From: JBBQNJ01 sp038329845
Lineage (GTDB): Bacteria > Planctomycetota > Phycisphaerae > Tepidisphaerales > Tepidisphaeraceae
DNA: 64,000 nt
Assembly: GCA_038329845.1 (NCBI GenBank)
Contig: JBBQNJ010000006.1
Coordinates: 20,161 to 84,160, forward strand
Direction: 5' to 3'
Below are positions 43,393 to 52,613 of this stretch, one piece after another (positions within the stretch are counted from its first letter, which is position 1; each line of letters begins with the position of its first letter). The position numbers and the translations under genes are program-made. Below the pieces are notes generated by a model that saw only the letters and a program-made list of their open reading frames with translations, did not search any database and was not told the origin of the DNA.

Positions 43393-43863
43393 ATGCCAAA
43401 TTTTCTATTCAGTCTTGATGGTATCGACCTCAACCGCGTTATTTACGACCAGGAAGCGATTCGGCGCATCAATCCCCAGCGCGGACTGATGGAACATCTC
43501 AACGCGGTGGTCCATCTCGATCCCTCGAAGGGAAGAGTGGTCGGTTACAAGGACGTGCGGGACGATGAGTTCTGGGTGGCGGGCCACATCCCTGGCCGTC
43601 CCCTGGTGCCGGGCGTGGTCTTGATTGAAGCCGCGGCCCAGCTCTGCTCATTTTATACCCGCGAGGTGATGAAATGGGAGGGATTCATCGGCTTTGGGGG
43701 GGTCAACGAAGTTCGCTTCCGCCAGCAGGTGGTCCCCGGCGATCGGCTTTATTTGCTGGTGCAGAAAGAGCGGGACCGCCACCGCCGCGTCTCCTCCGGA
43801 GTGCAGGGAATCGTCAACGGCAAAATCGCGTTCGATGGAGAGATCATCGGAGTGAAGCTGTAG
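43393..43863 (+). CDS. FabZ-like 3-hydroxyacyl-ACP dehydratase
   Basis: A 156-residue hotdog protein. AGHIPGRPLVPGVVLIEAAAQ-type sequence (written in two parts: AGHIPGRPLVPG and VVLIEAAAQ) is the FabZ active site, with catalytic His and Glu. GFGGVNEVRFRQQVVPGDRL is the next conserved segment. Length is close to FabZ (about 150). It removes water from 3-hydroxyacyl-ACP in fatty acid synthesis or a related pathway. No close Shine-Dalgarno is present, the nearest AAGGA being 16 bases away. panC follows after 38 bases. Confidence 0.9.
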   Translation: MPNFLFSLDGIDLNRVIYDQEAIRRINPQRGLMEHLNAVVHLDPSKGRVVGYKDVRDDEFWVAGHIPGRPLVPGVVLIEAAAQLCSFYTREVMKWEGFIGFGGVNEVRFRQQVVPGDRLYLLVQKERDRHRRVSSGVQGIVNGKIAFDGEIIGVKL

Positions 43864-43901
43864 CGGCTTGCGGCTCATGAGCTTATTTCGAAAGCAACCC
43901 G

Positions 43902-44735
43902 ATGAAGTGCCTGGGGACGATCTCCGAATGCCGTACTGAGCGGGCGAGCCTGGGGCGCGTGGCGCTGGTGGCGACGATGGGGGCGTTGCACGAGGGGCAC
44001 ATCTCGCTGATGCAAATCGCGCGCGAACATGCCGACCACGGGGTCGTGAGCATCTTCGTCAATCCAACCCAGTTCGGTCCCACCGAGGACCTGTCACGCT
44101 ATCCGCGCCCGATCGACGAGGACCTGGAGATCTGTCGCGCTGCGGGGATGGCGATGGTTTTTAATCCCTCGGCGGGGGAGATGTATCCGGCGCGCGCCCC
44201 GCAGTTGTTACTGGACATGCCGGACCTGACCGGCGCACTGGAAGGCCGTCACCGACCCGGGCATTTCAAGGGGGTCTGCCAAGTGGTGACCAAGCTGTTC
44301 AACATCATCCGCCCGGACGCGGCCTGTTTCGGGCAAAAGGATTATCAGCAATTACGGGTGATCCAGGCGATGACCGAGGCGCTGGATTTCGACATTCGGA
44401 TCATCCCCTGCCCGACGGTGCGCGAGCCGGACGGCCTGGCGATGAGCAGCCGCAACCGCTATCTATCCCCGGAGGAGCGCCGCCGCGCCCTGGCGATCAA
44501 CCGGGGGCTTAGTGAAGCCGAGGCGCAGGTTCGCCAGGGGGTACGTCAGACCAACCGCTTGACGGCGGGCATTCAGCGCGAGCTTCTCGCCGAACACATC
44601 AATATGGATTACGTCGCGGCGGTAGACCCGCTGACGCTTCGCCCCGTCGAGCTGATCACCGGCCCGACGCTGCTGGCCGTTGCCGGACGAGTCGGCGCCA
44701 CGCGGCTGATCGACAACCGGGTCGTCGGTCCCTAG
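43902..44735 (+). CDS. panC: Pantothenate synthetase (pantoate-beta-alanine ligase)
   Basis: 277 residues. It joins pantoate and beta-alanine with ATP to make pantothenate, the CoA precursor. The HIGH-like ATP motif is TMGALHEGHISLM, followed by SIFVNPTQFGPTEDL (substrate loop), GVCQVVTKLFNIIRPDAACF then GQKDYQQ, and the KMSKS-like MSSRNRYLS. The N-terminus matches the family (family length is about 280). The ATG at 43902 has a weak ribosome site. It lies between a fabZ-like gene and lgt on the same strand, so these lipid and cofactor genes may form one transcript. Confidence 0.97.
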   Translation: MKCLGTISECRTERASLGRVALVATMGALHEGHISLMQIAREHADHGVVSIFVNPTQFGPTEDLSRYPRPIDEDLEICRAAGMAMVFNPSAGEMYPARAPQLLLDMPDLTGALEGRHRPGHFKGVCQVVTKLFNIIRPDAACFGQKDYQQLRVIQAMTEALDFDIRIIPCPTVREPDGLAMSSRNRYLSPEERRRALAINRGLSEAEAQVRQGVRQTNRLTAGIQRELLAEHINMDYVAAVDPLTLRPVELITGPTLLAVAGRVGATRLIDNRVVGP

Positions 44736-44752
44736 AGTGCGTTGACCTACCG

Positions 44753-45718
44753 ATGTTGCAAGAACTTTTTCGCATCCCTGGAATCGGCATCCCCATCTTC
44801 GGCTACGGGCTGATGATCGTCCTCGGTTTTCTGGCGGCGCTGTGGGTGACGCGCCGGCTCGCCAATCGCAGCGGTGCCAGCGGCGAAGTGTTCGCCAACG
44901 CGGCCCTGATCGCTCTGGTCAGCGGGATCGCCGGGGCGCGGCTCAGCCACGTCATCGAGAACTGGGCGATATTCACCCGCTCGGATCTTTCTTTTTGGCA
45001 GAACTTCATCAACGCTATCAACATCCGCCAGGGGGGGCTCACCTTTTTCGGCGGGCTGATTCTGGCCACGCCATTGACGATTCTCTACGGAGTTTGGAAA
45101 GGATTCCCCTTGCGATTGGGGATGGACATTGCCGCGATCGGGGTGGTGATCGGACTGGGTTTCGGGCGGATTGGGTGCTTTTTGAACGGATGCTGCTACG
45201 GAGCCGACAGCAACGTCCCCTGGGCGGTCGAGTTTCCCTATGGATCTCCGGCGTACCAGGATGAATGGGCGTCGGGAGATCTGCCCAAGCCGCCGCCGCC
45301 GGAACTGGTCTATCTGGCCCCAGACGGCTCGGCGCAGTTGTATCCCAAATCGCAGTTGACGCCGGCGCAGAAGCATCTTGCGGCGCGGGAACACACCCGG
45401 CCGGTCCATCCGGCCCAGCTTTACTCGTCGCTGAACGCCTTTCTCATCGCCGGGGTGCTGCTCGGCTTCTTTACGCTGCGCCCGGCGCCAGGCCGGATTT
45501 TCGCATTGATGCTGATCCTGCTGGGCGCCACGCGGTATCTCATCGAACTGCTGCGCACCGAACCGGCGGTCGTGTGGGTGCGCGGCTACGGGCTGAGTTG
45601 GAGCATGGTGATCTCCCTGGGGCTGGTCCCGATTGGCATCGTGCTGTGGATGGTTTTTGGACGGTTTGGCGATCGATCGGCGGCTGGCGAAATCAAGACC
45701 CGGAAACTCGGTGCCTGA
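44753..45718 (+). CDS. lgt: Prolipoprotein diacylglyceryl transferase
   Basis: A 321-residue integral membrane enzyme that transfers a diacylglyceryl group to the lipobox Cys of prolipoproteins. The signature GRIGCFLNGCCYGADSNVPW is intact apart from Cys replacing the usual Asn of GRxGNF. HPAQLYSSLNAF, the C-terminal GFxLR-like YLIELLRTEP and seven or so membrane helices match. A Pro/Ala-rich loop of about 45 residues (SGDLPKPPPPELVYL region) is inserted before HPAQLY. The ATG comes 17 bases after the panC stop with no Shine-Dalgarno. Confidence 0.96.
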   Translation: MLQELFRIPGIGIPIFGYGLMIVLGFLAALWVTRRLANRSGASGEVFANAALIALVSGIAGARLSHVIENWAIFTRSDLSFWQNFINAINIRQGGLTFFGGLILATPLTILYGVWKGFPLRLGMDIAAIGVVIGLGFGRIGCFLNGCCYGADSNVPWAVEFPYGSPAYQDEWASGDLPKPPPPELVYLAPDGSAQLYPKSQLTPAQKHLAAREHTRPVHPAQLYSSLNAFLIAGVLLGFFTLRPAPGRIFALMLILLGATRYLIELLRTEPAVVWVRGYGLSWSMVISLGLVPIGIVLWMVFGRFGDRSAAGEIKTRKLGA

Positions 45719-45721
45719 AGG

Positions 45722-47566
45722 TCATATCTGGTAGCTGACTTGCTCGGATTCAAATTGAGCATCGATCGGCGCGGTGTCGATCGAGGCGGCAACGAGATGG
45801 CGAGCGCGCTCGAGCGCCTTTCTGGCGGCATCAAAAACGCCGTCGCCGGCCGGGAAGACATTCTGCTTGCCGATCAGGTCGATCAGCCCGTAGTTGCGGA
45901 GGATCTCGGCGAGTTCGACGCGGATTCCGCACAGGATGACATGCCGGCCTGCGGCTCGCATGGCCCCGACAAACTGCTCAAGCACATCGAGGACGGTCGA
46001 GTCGATCGAGTGACAGCGTTTGAGTCGAAAAATAGCGACGCGCACTTCGCTTGCCCGCATCGCGGATAGCCGCCGTTGAAGCTGGTCGGCAACACCGAAA
46101 AACAAGTCGCCTTCGATCTGGACGAACACGACCGGCCGGGCGCCGGCGCGGCTTTGCAGGGGGATTTCGATGAACCTTCCGCCCGGCATTCGCACCATTT
46201 CGTTAATGTGAAGCCGCGAGGCGATGCGCAGGTAAAGCCCGATATTAAGGAAAATCCCGACGAAGATGGCGAATTCCAACGGGATGAAGAGGGTGGCCGC
46301 CAGGGTGGTCAAGCAGACGATCCCGTCGGCACGGCTGGCGGGCATGACCCGACGGATGTAGCGCCAATCAACCAGGCCATAGGCGATAACGAATAGAATC
46401 GCCGCGAGACTGGTCAAGGGGATGAACCGCGCCAGCGGTGCGAACAGCAGGAAAATGGCGGCAATGAACAGGCTGTTGAAAACGCCGGAAAACCGGGTGC
46501 GGGCGCCGGCGAGATGATTCAGCGCCGAGCGCGAGAAGCTGCCGGACCCGGGAATGCATCCGAAGAAGCTGGAGACGAAATTGCTCATTCCCTGGGCCAG
46601 GAATTCACGGTTGGGGTTAATCTCCTGTCCAGTGCGCGAGGCGATCGACTTGGCGATCGAGTAGGCCTCGAGCATCCCGACGATCGCCAGCGCCATCGCC
46701 CCGCCGATAAGCGCTTCGGCGGTGGACCAGGTGATGACGGGCAGGGCCAGGCGAGGTAGCGCCTGAGGAAGCTCACCGATGATGGCCAGCCGATCCTCCC
46801 ATCCCATGGCCCAGACGACCATGCCGGCGCCCACCGCCGCCAGCAGCGGTCCGGGCAAGAGCCGGGAGATCGCCCGGGCGATCAGGATCAGCAGCAGTGC
46901 CGCGACACCCAGGGCAATCGCCCGCGGATTCGCAGCCGATAGATGAGGTGCCATGCGCTCGAAGATTCCGAGAATTCCCGGCAGATTCCGGGTGTGGCTC
47001 GAGGCGATGCCGAGAAAGTTGGGAATCTGGCCGGCGGCGATCAGGATGCCGGCACCGGCGGTGAATCCGACGATGACGCTGTGGCTGACGTACTGAACCA
47101 GGTTCGCCATGCCTGCGGCCGACGCTGCCAACTGCACCAGTCCCACCAAGAGGGTCATGGCCACGACCGCCATCGGATAACTCGCCGGGTCGGCGCTCAA
47201 GCGGGCCACGCTCGATGCGACCAACAGGCTCAAGGTGTTGATTGGGCCGGTGGACAGGTGGGATGACGAGGTGAACAACGAAGCGATGAGTCCCTGCACG
47301 ATGGCGGTATAAAGCCCGGTGACCGGTTCAACCCCGGCGATCAAGGCGTAGGCCATGGATTGCGGCACCGCGACCACGGCGACGGAAATCCCCGCCAGCA
47401 GATCCCGACGAAGTTTTCCGCGATCGTAACGGCGCAGATCATGAAGCAGGGGATCAAACGGCAACGCCAAGGCCGCACGAATCGGAAGCATGGGATCGGT
47501 TTCTCCGCGGGGGAAGATACCCGCCGATGGTCCGGATTGAAACGGCGTCGACCGGAGGAGCGTCAT
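45722..47566 (-). CDS. SulP-family anion transporter with STAS domain
   Basis: 614 residues. About ten membrane helices form the SulP core, starting DRGKLRRDLLAGISVAVVAV and PQSMAYALIAGVEPVTGLYT. The SulP-typical GMSNFVSSFFGCIPGSGSFS is present. The cytoplasmic STAS domain (about 500-600: PVVFVQIEGDLFFGVADQLQ, then RCHSIDSTVLDVLEQF) has a Ser-containing segment at the phosphosite found in anti-sigma antagonists. The substrate (sulfate, bicarbonate or other anion) is unknown. The start ATG at 47566 overlaps the phosphatase stop by four bases; another ATG near 47491 fits the family N-terminus equally well. Confidence 0.93.
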   Translation of the reverse strand: MTLLRSTPFQSGPSAGIFPRGETDPMLPIRAALALPFDPLLHDLRRYDRGKLRRDLLAGISVAVVAVPQSMAYALIAGVEPVTGLYTAIVQGLIASLFTSSSHLSTGPINTLSLLVASSVARLSADPASYPMAVVAMTLLVGLVQLAASAAGMANLVQYVSHSVIVGFTAGAGILIAAGQIPNFLGIASSHTRNLPGILGIFERMAPHLSAANPRAIALGVAALLLILIARAISRLLPGPLLAAVGAGMVVWAMGWEDRLAIIGELPQALPRLALPVITWSTAEALIGGAMALAIVGMLEAYSIAKSIASRTGQEINPNREFLAQGMSNFVSSFFGCIPGSGSFSRSALNHLAGARTRFSGVFNSLFIAAIFLLFAPLARFIPLTSLAAILFVIAYGLVDWRYIRRVMPASRADGIVCLTTLAATLFIPLEFAIFVGIFLNIGLYLRIASRLHINEMVRMPGGRFIEIPLQSRAGARPVVFVQIEGDLFFGVADQLQRRLSAMRASEVRVAIFRLKRCHSIDSTVLDVLEQFVGAMRAAGRHVILCGIRVELAEILRNYGLIDLIGKQNVFPAGDGVFDAARKALERARHLVAASIDTAPIDAQFESEQVSYQI

Positions 47567-49254
47567 CCCAGGTGGGTTTCGGGCGGGGCGTCAGTCACTT
47601 CCAGCAGAAGCAGGGCCACGTCATCTTTCAGCCGCCCTTGGGCGTGGGACCAGATGCCGGCGAACAGCGAATCGAGGATGGCGCCGGGGGCGGTGTGTCG
47701 TCGGGCGGCGTCGCTTAGCAGCCGGCAGAGGCCGTCGGTTCCCAGCATCGACCCGGCGGGACTAGTGGCCTCAGAGGCACCGTCGGTGAAGAACAGCAGT
47801 CGATCCCCGAGTTGCAGCGGCAACATTGTCTGCCCGCGATAGGTGTAGGAGGCGTCGAGCAGCAGCGCCAAATCAGGGTCGATCGAAGTCGGCGCCGCCG
47901 ACCCCTCGCGCAACAGCAGCGGCCCGGGATGTCCGGCCGAGGCCAGAATTGCCGAGCGGGTGCCCGGATCGTATTGGCACGCCACGGCGCTGGCGAAAAA
48001 GGCCGACGACGTGGCCGATGCCAGATCGCGGTTCAGTTCCGTCAGCAGATCTTCCGGGCGATCGGCCACGGGAGCGAATCGCAGAAAGACCGCCTTGATC
48101 ATCGCGGCCATCATGGCGCTGGAGACGCCGTGGCCGGCCACATCGGCCAGCAGCAGCGAGACTGTCCCGTCGCCGCGGACATGCACATCGACGAAATCGC
48201 CGCCAACGTACTGCACGGCCCGATAGAGCCGCGCCAGGCTGACTCCCGGGGCGCGAACGAGTGAAGGAGGGAGCAAAAACTGCTGTAACCCGCGAGCCTG
48301 CTCCAGCCCCTTTTCGATCACCTCGTTGCGGGCGGTGAGTTCGCGCTGGCTGCGGCCCACGGTCAGGGCGCTTTCCCAGATCAGCAGAGACAGCAGCACC
48401 ATGCTGACCACGGCAAGCACCGCGACGGCAAACGGCGGATCGTAGAGTTCGCGGTTGACCCCGCGAAGGACTAACCATCCCAGCAGAAACGGAATCCCCG
48501 CCGCCGCCGGGAGCAGGTGTCGCATCATCCATCCGGCGGGACCGGAGTCGCAGGTGAGCGCCATCACGCCGTGATCCGGTCGCAGACAGAGAATTCCGAC
48601 GGCCATGAGCAGAAAGCACCCCGCCGCCGCCGGGGGGATGCCGGCGTGATGACCGACGACGTAGAGGTCATCGACGCCATACACCTGACCGACAATCGAG
48701 AGCAAAGTGAACAAGACGGCGGTGAGGACGAATCCCTGGGCCAGCGCGCTGGTCCATCGGCGGGCGCGGGAGGTCATTAGCAGCAGGGCGCCGCCGAGCA
48801 ACGCGAGTTCGACCGCCGCACTGACGCCGGCGTCGGGTCGTGGGTCGGTCGCGGCGAAGGCAGTGGAGCTAAGCGGCGCCGTAGCGGGGGCGGGCGGACC
48901 AAAGCGCATCGCCGCCGCGCGGGCGTCTTCCTGGCCGACATTGGGATCGACCATTCGATATCCGACCGATCCGACGCCGACCAAGGCCGCGAGAATCGCC
49001 GCCGCCCGCGCCCAGAGCACCAGTCGCCGCGCCATCGGCGGCGCCGTAAGCAGCGCCAGCGCCACCGCCGCCAGCAGCAAGGCGGCAGCGGTTCCCCAGT
49101 GGATCGCCGCGGCCCGCGGATGCAGCGCCGCCATCACCCGCACACGGAAGGCCCAGCCCGCCAGCGCCAGCAGCGCGATCCCCCCCACCAGGGCCGCGCA
49201 CAGGCGCGGGGCGATCTCCAGCAGTCGTCGCGGAGGCGCCGGGGCGGTGTCCAT
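47563..49254 (-). CDS. SpoIIE/PP2C-type serine phosphatase with membrane domain
   Basis: About 563 residues from MDTAPAPPRRL (AAGGGG 9 bases upstream). Seven or eight membrane segments in the first 330 residues precede a coiled coil (RNEVIEKGLEQARGLQQFLL) and a PP2C/SpoIIE domain. Its metal motifs are YVGGDFVDVH, LLLADVAGHGVSSAMMAAM and LLFFTDGASEA, and LKDDVALLLLEV closes it; the Asp ligands are all present. SpoIIE-type phosphatases act on STAS-domain antagonists. The gene ends in ATGA shared with the SulP-STAS transporter start, so the transporter's STAS domain is a possible substrate. Confidence 0.92.
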   Translation of the reverse strand: MDTAPAPPRRLLEIAPRLCAALVGGIALLALAGWAFRVRVMAALHPRAAAIHWGTAAALLLAAVALALLTAPPMARRLVLWARAAAILAALVGVGSVGYRMVDPNVGQEDARAAAMRFGPPAPATAPLSSTAFAATDPRPDAGVSAAVELALLGGALLLMTSRARRWTSALAQGFVLTAVLFTLLSIVGQVYGVDDLYVVGHHAGIPPAAAGCFLLMAVGILCLRPDHGVMALTCDSGPAGWMMRHLLPAAAGIPFLLGWLVLRGVNRELYDPPFAVAVLAVVSMVLLSLLIWESALTVGRSQRELTARNEVIEKGLEQARGLQQFLLPPSLVRAPGVSLARLYRAVQYVGGDFVDVHVRGDGTVSLLLADVAGHGVSSAMMAAMIKAVFLRFAPVADRPEDLLTELNRDLASATSSAFFASAVACQYDPGTRSAILASAGHPGPLLLREGSAAPTSIDPDLALLLDASYTYRGQTMLPLQLGDRLLFFTDGASEATSPAGSMLGTDGLCRLLSDAARRHTAPGAILDSLFAGIWSHAQGRLKDDVALLLLEVTDAPPETHLG

Positions 49255-49457
49255 CGAGATTGACCCCTTCTGATCCCTGGAATCGTCGCCGATGAATCCG
49301 ACGGCTCGGGCGTCGGACACTCCCTCGGACCGATGGGCCGGGGACAGTGAATCACCCGATCCGCGCGCCGACGACAATGCGCGCGAGCGAGACAACCAAC
49401 TCATCAAGCGATTGCGACCGACGACGGACGTGGCACGTCAGGCCGATCGACGCGGGT

Positions 49458-49724
49458 TCAGGCCATGTAGGAGACCGGCGACCAAGCGGCGTGCTGGGCA
49501 TCGGCCACTTCGATCTCGATCGATTCCTGGATGCAGGTTGCGCTGAGGCACTGACGTGCCTCGTCGCGCACCGTCTCCACCATGATCTGAAGCGCGTCGC
49601 GGAGTTTATGGCGGCACTCGTCCAACGACCGACCATGCGTGATCGTGCCGGGGATCTCCTCGACCCAACCTACGAACGATCCATTGCGCTCGGGCTTGAT
49701 GATCGTGTGGTAGTGTTGCTTCAT
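49458..49724 (-). CDS. HicB-like antitoxin without a visible HicA
   Basis: About 88 residues with the HicB core: HTIIKPERNGSFVGWVEEIP, then HGRSLDECRHKLRDALQIMV, a beta-beta-alpha unit followed by a helical C-terminus. Such proteins neutralise HicA RNase toxins. The 200 bases on either side contain no HicA-like frame with the KRRDLIRHL-type pattern. The start at 49724 has GGTGGGG abutting it; an ATG three codons earlier is also possible. It may be an orphan antitoxin or a solitary regulator. Confidence 0.75.
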   Translation of the reverse strand: MKQHYHTIIKPERNGSFVGWVEEIPGTITHGRSLDECRHKLRDALQIMVETVRDEARQCLSATCIQESIEIEVADAQHAAWSPVSYMA

Positions 49725-49863
49725 CCCCACCATTCTGAAGCGCCGCCCCCATCGCGGTCAAGCGAAAGTTTTTATTTCCGATGGGGCGCGCCCCGGGCAA
49801 GCCCGCTGACCGAAGGCGAGAGGGCGTCGTCGCACCCCATTCGGGGTCATGGATATTTTTCGC

Positions 49864-49892
49864 TTGCGATCATCGTCCCGCGACGATACTAT
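49864..49892 (+). promoter_or_regulatory. Candidate sigma70-type promoter of the CBS gene
   Basis: TTGCGA (49864-49869) and TACTAT (49887-49892) are 17 bases apart, pointing to a start near 49899. The leader of about 110 bases contains a CTGCG...CGCAG hairpin (about 49956-49984). The promoter lies between the divergent HicB-like and CBS genes. Confidence 0.5.
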
Positions 49893-50008
49893 TTAAGCGA
49901 GTGGTTTGATTCTCCCCCGGATCGAACAAGTCAAGCCCGGGGATATACCCACCGCCTGCGTTGTCGCATCTGCGATTGTCGCAGGAGCCTTTACGCGGAG
50001 CGTGGACC

Positions 50009-50500
50009 ATGGCCACAGCGCCCGGAACGACTCTTTCCCAACATTTGCGGGCCGACTCGATCGGCGCGCTGAAGTTGCGGGAAGTGTGCGCCGTCGAGGC
50101 GACTGACTCGATCGAACACGTGGTGGACTGCATGGTCGGGCGAAAAACCGGCTGCGCCTTGGTGCTGGATGAGTCGGGCGAAAAACTCCTTGGCATTTTC
50201 ACCGAGCGCGACCTGCTGTCTCGGGTGATCGCCGCGGGACTGGACCCCACCGGCGAGGTCGCCGCCGTCATGACGCCCGATCCGGTCACGCTCTCGAGCG
50301 GCGCTTCGATCCGGCAAGCGATCGAGATCATGGAGGCCGAGGGGTTCCGCCACCTGCCGATCACCGGGGCCAACGGCCGCGTGGTCGGCGTCCTGAGCGT
50401 CAAGGACATCGTTCATTACCTCATCGAGCATTTTCCGGCCAACGTTTACAACCTTCCTCCCACGCCGGATCGAGCGGTCAGCGACCGGGAGGGCGCATGA
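50009..50500 (+). CDS. CBS-domain pair protein
   Basis: About 163 residues from MATAPGTTLS, with GGAG 8 bases upstream. Two CBS domains cover about 18-75 and 82-145: GCALVLDESGEKLLGIFTER then DL is the first, and VMTPDPVTLSSGASIRQAIE and VVGVLSVKDIVHYLIEHFP the second. CBS pairs bind adenine nucleotides and often sense energy state. A stand-alone CBS protein beside oxygen-sensitive KorAB genes suggests a link to redox or energy control, but no target is visible. Confidence 0.85.
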   Translation: MATAPGTTLSQHLRADSIGALKLREVCAVEATDSIEHVVDCMVGRKTGCALVLDESGEKLLGIFTERDLLSRVIAAGLDPTGEVAAVMTPDPVTLSSGASIRQAIEIMEAEGFRHLPITGANGRVVGVLSVKDIVHYLIEHFPANVYNLPPTPDRAVSDREGA

Positions 50501-50522
50501 TTTTCCAAACAATATCGCGGTT

Positions 50523-50528
50523 TATAAT
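50523..50528 (+). promoter_or_regulatory. Possible -10 box of korA
   Basis: TATAAT at 50523-50528 lies 49 bases before the korA ATG; an AGGA box is 7 bases before that ATG. The -35 region is weak. Confidence 0.35.
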
Positions 50529-50576
50529 TCTGATCAGCGACGGCGGCGTGTCGTTTCGACGCCGCAGGACAATGCA

Positions 50577-52553
50577 ATGAGCCTGATGACCACTGAATCG
50601 AGCGGCGCCACTCCCAATCTGACACCCGACAACTCAGCGCCCACGACGCCGCCGCGCAAGCTCACCCGCCTGCTGAGCGTGACGGTGCGTTTCGCGGGCG
50701 ATTCCGGCGACGGCATGCAACTGGCGGGAACGCAGTTCACCGATACCAGCGCCCTGGTAGGCAACGACATCTCGACCCTGCCGGATTTTCCCGCGGAAAT
50801 CCGCGCTCCGGCCGGCACGCTGGCCGGGGTCAGCGGATATCAGATCCACTTCAGCTCGACGGACATTTTCACCCCCGGCGACGAAGTCGATGCGCTGGTG
50901 GCGATGAATCCGGCGGCGTTGAAGACCAACGTGCGCTCGGTGAAAGACGGCGGGATCCTCATCGTCAATGAGGACGCCTTCATCGCCAAGGATCTGGCCA
51001 AGGCCGGCTACGCGGTGAACCCGCTGGAGGATGGATCGCTCAACGGGTATCGGCTGATCAAGGTGCCGGTGGACAAGCTCAACGCCGCCGCTACCGCGCC
51101 GGCCGGGCTGGGGGCCAAGGACGCCGATCGCTGCAAGAACATGTTCGCGCTGGGGCTGGTCTACTGGCTGTACGGCCGTCCGTTGGATCCTAGCGTGGCG
51201 TTCATCAAGTCGAAGTTCTCGAAAAAGCCGCCGATCATGCTGGCCAATATCGAGTCGCTCAAGGCCGGCTATCACTTCGGCGAAACCTGCGAGCTGTTCG
51301 AGGAACAGTACGAGGTACCCAAGGCCAAGCTCCCGCCCGGCACGTATCGCAAAGTGGTGGGGAACGAGGCCCTGGCCCTGGGGCTGCTGGCGGCCTCGAA
51401 GCTGGCGGAAAAAGACCTGGTGTACTGCACCTACCCCATCACGCCCGCCAGCGACATCCTGCACGACCTGGCGGCGATGAAGAGTTACGGGGTCATCACG
51501 TTCCAGGCCGAAGACGAAATCGCCGCCATGGGCGCGGCAATCGGGGCATCGTTCGGCGGGGCGTTGGGGGTGACGGGAACCAGCGGGCCGGGCGTGGCGC
51601 TCAAGGCCGAAGCCATCGGCCTGGCGGTGATGGTCGAGCTGCCGGTGGTGATTATCAACGTCCAGCGTGGCGGGCCCAGCACGGGGCTGCCGACCAAGAC
51701 CGAACAGGCCGATCTTCTTCAGGCGCTGTATGGGCGAAACGGCGAATGCCCGGTGCCGGTGATCGCGCCGGTATCGGCGGCGGACTGTTTCTCGGCCGCG
51801 ATCGAGGCGTTCACCGTCGCTATCCGGCATATGACGCCGGTGATGCTGCTCAGCGACGGCTACATCGCCAACGGATCCGAGCCGTGGCTGATTCCCGATG
51901 TCCGCACGTTGCCGAAAATCCAGGTCGTGCATCCGACGGAAAACAACGATCCGGCCGGGTTCATGCCGTACAAGCGCGACGAGCGACTGGTGCGTCCGTG
52001 GCCGATCCCGGGGACGCCGGGGCTGGAGCATCGACTGGGCGGGATCGAAAAAGCCGACGTGACGGGCAACGTCAGCTACGACCCGGCGAACCATGAACAC
52101 ATGGTGCGCACGCGTGCCGCCAAGGTCGCGCAGGTGAAACCGGCGGGCGCCGATCTGCTGTGGACCGGTCCGGAAAAAGGGGAAGTGCTGATCGTCGGTT
52201 GGGGCAGCACCTTCGGCGCGATCAAGGCGGCGACGTTGCAGCTTCGCAAGGAAGGGATTTCGGTTTCCGCCTGCCACATTCGCTATCTCAACCCCCTGCC
52301 CAAGCGGCTGGGGCCGATTCTGCGGCATTTCACGCATGTGCTGGTTCCCGAGTTGAATCTCGGACAACTCCGCATGCTGCTGCGGGATCAGTTCCTGGTC
52401 GATGCCAAGGGGCTGAACAAGATCAAGGGACAGCCGTTCACCATCCACGAGGTCGTCGATGGGGTTCGGGCGATGCTTCAGGGACACCTCAATGGCGATG
52501 AGGTCGTCGCCGCGGGCGCGGCTGTCGAAGACGGTGCCCCGGCCGGCGGTTGA
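50577..52553 (+). CDS. korA: 2-oxoacid:ferredoxin oxidoreductase alpha (with fused gamma) subunit
   Basis: 658 residues. The first half holds the gamma-type domain (VTVRFAGDSGDGMQLAGTQF, then TTLAGVSGYQIHF), fused to the pyrimidine-binding alpha part (AASKLAEKDLVYCTYPITPA, then AEDEIAAMGAAIGASFGGAL, and TGLPTKTEQADLLQALYGRN). VLVPELNLGQLRMLLRDQFL is the C-terminal domain. With KorB it oxidises 2-oxoglutarate or another 2-oxoacid to the acyl-CoA, reducing ferredoxin. The N-terminal 27 residues are a low-complexity Thr/Pro tract. korB follows after 60 bases. Confidence 0.95.
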   Translation: MSLMTTESSGATPNLTPDNSAPTTPPRKLTRLLSVTVRFAGDSGDGMQLAGTQFTDTSALVGNDISTLPDFPAEIRAPAGTLAGVSGYQIHFSSTDIFTPGDEVDALVAMNPAALKTNVRSVKDGGILIVNEDAFIAKDLAKAGYAVNPLEDGSLNGYRLIKVPVDKLNAAATAPAGLGAKDADRCKNMFALGLVYWLYGRPLDPSVAFIKSKFSKKPPIMLANIESLKAGYHFGETCELFEEQYEVPKAKLPPGTYRKVVGNEALALGLLAASKLAEKDLVYCTYPITPASDILHDLAAMKSYGVITFQAEDEIAAMGAAIGASFGGALGVTGTSGPGVALKAEAIGLAVMVELPVVIINVQRGGPSTGLPTKTEQADLLQALYGRNGECPVPVIAPVSAADCFSAAIEAFTVAIRHMTPVMLLSDGYIANGSEPWLIPDVRTLPKIQVVHPTENNDPAGFMPYKRDERLVRPWPIPGTPGLEHRLGGIEKADVTGNVSYDPANHEHMVRTRAAKVAQVKPAGADLLWTGPEKGEVLIVGWGSTFGAIKAATLQLRKEGISVSACHIRYLNPLPKRLGPILRHFTHVLVPELNLGQLRMLLRDQFLVDAKGLNKIKGQPFTIHEVVDGVRAMLQGHLNGDEVVAAGAAVEDGAPAGG

Positions 52554-52613
52554 GCGGCCGGGATCAATGCGGCACTATGATTCAAGTTGTTTATAGACGA
52601 ACGGAATGAAGCC

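Noticed and set aside
49255..49457. A hicA toxin gene next to the HicB-like gene
   Set aside because: The frames on both strands were read; none shows the HicA double-stranded RNA-binding-like pattern or catalytic His context.
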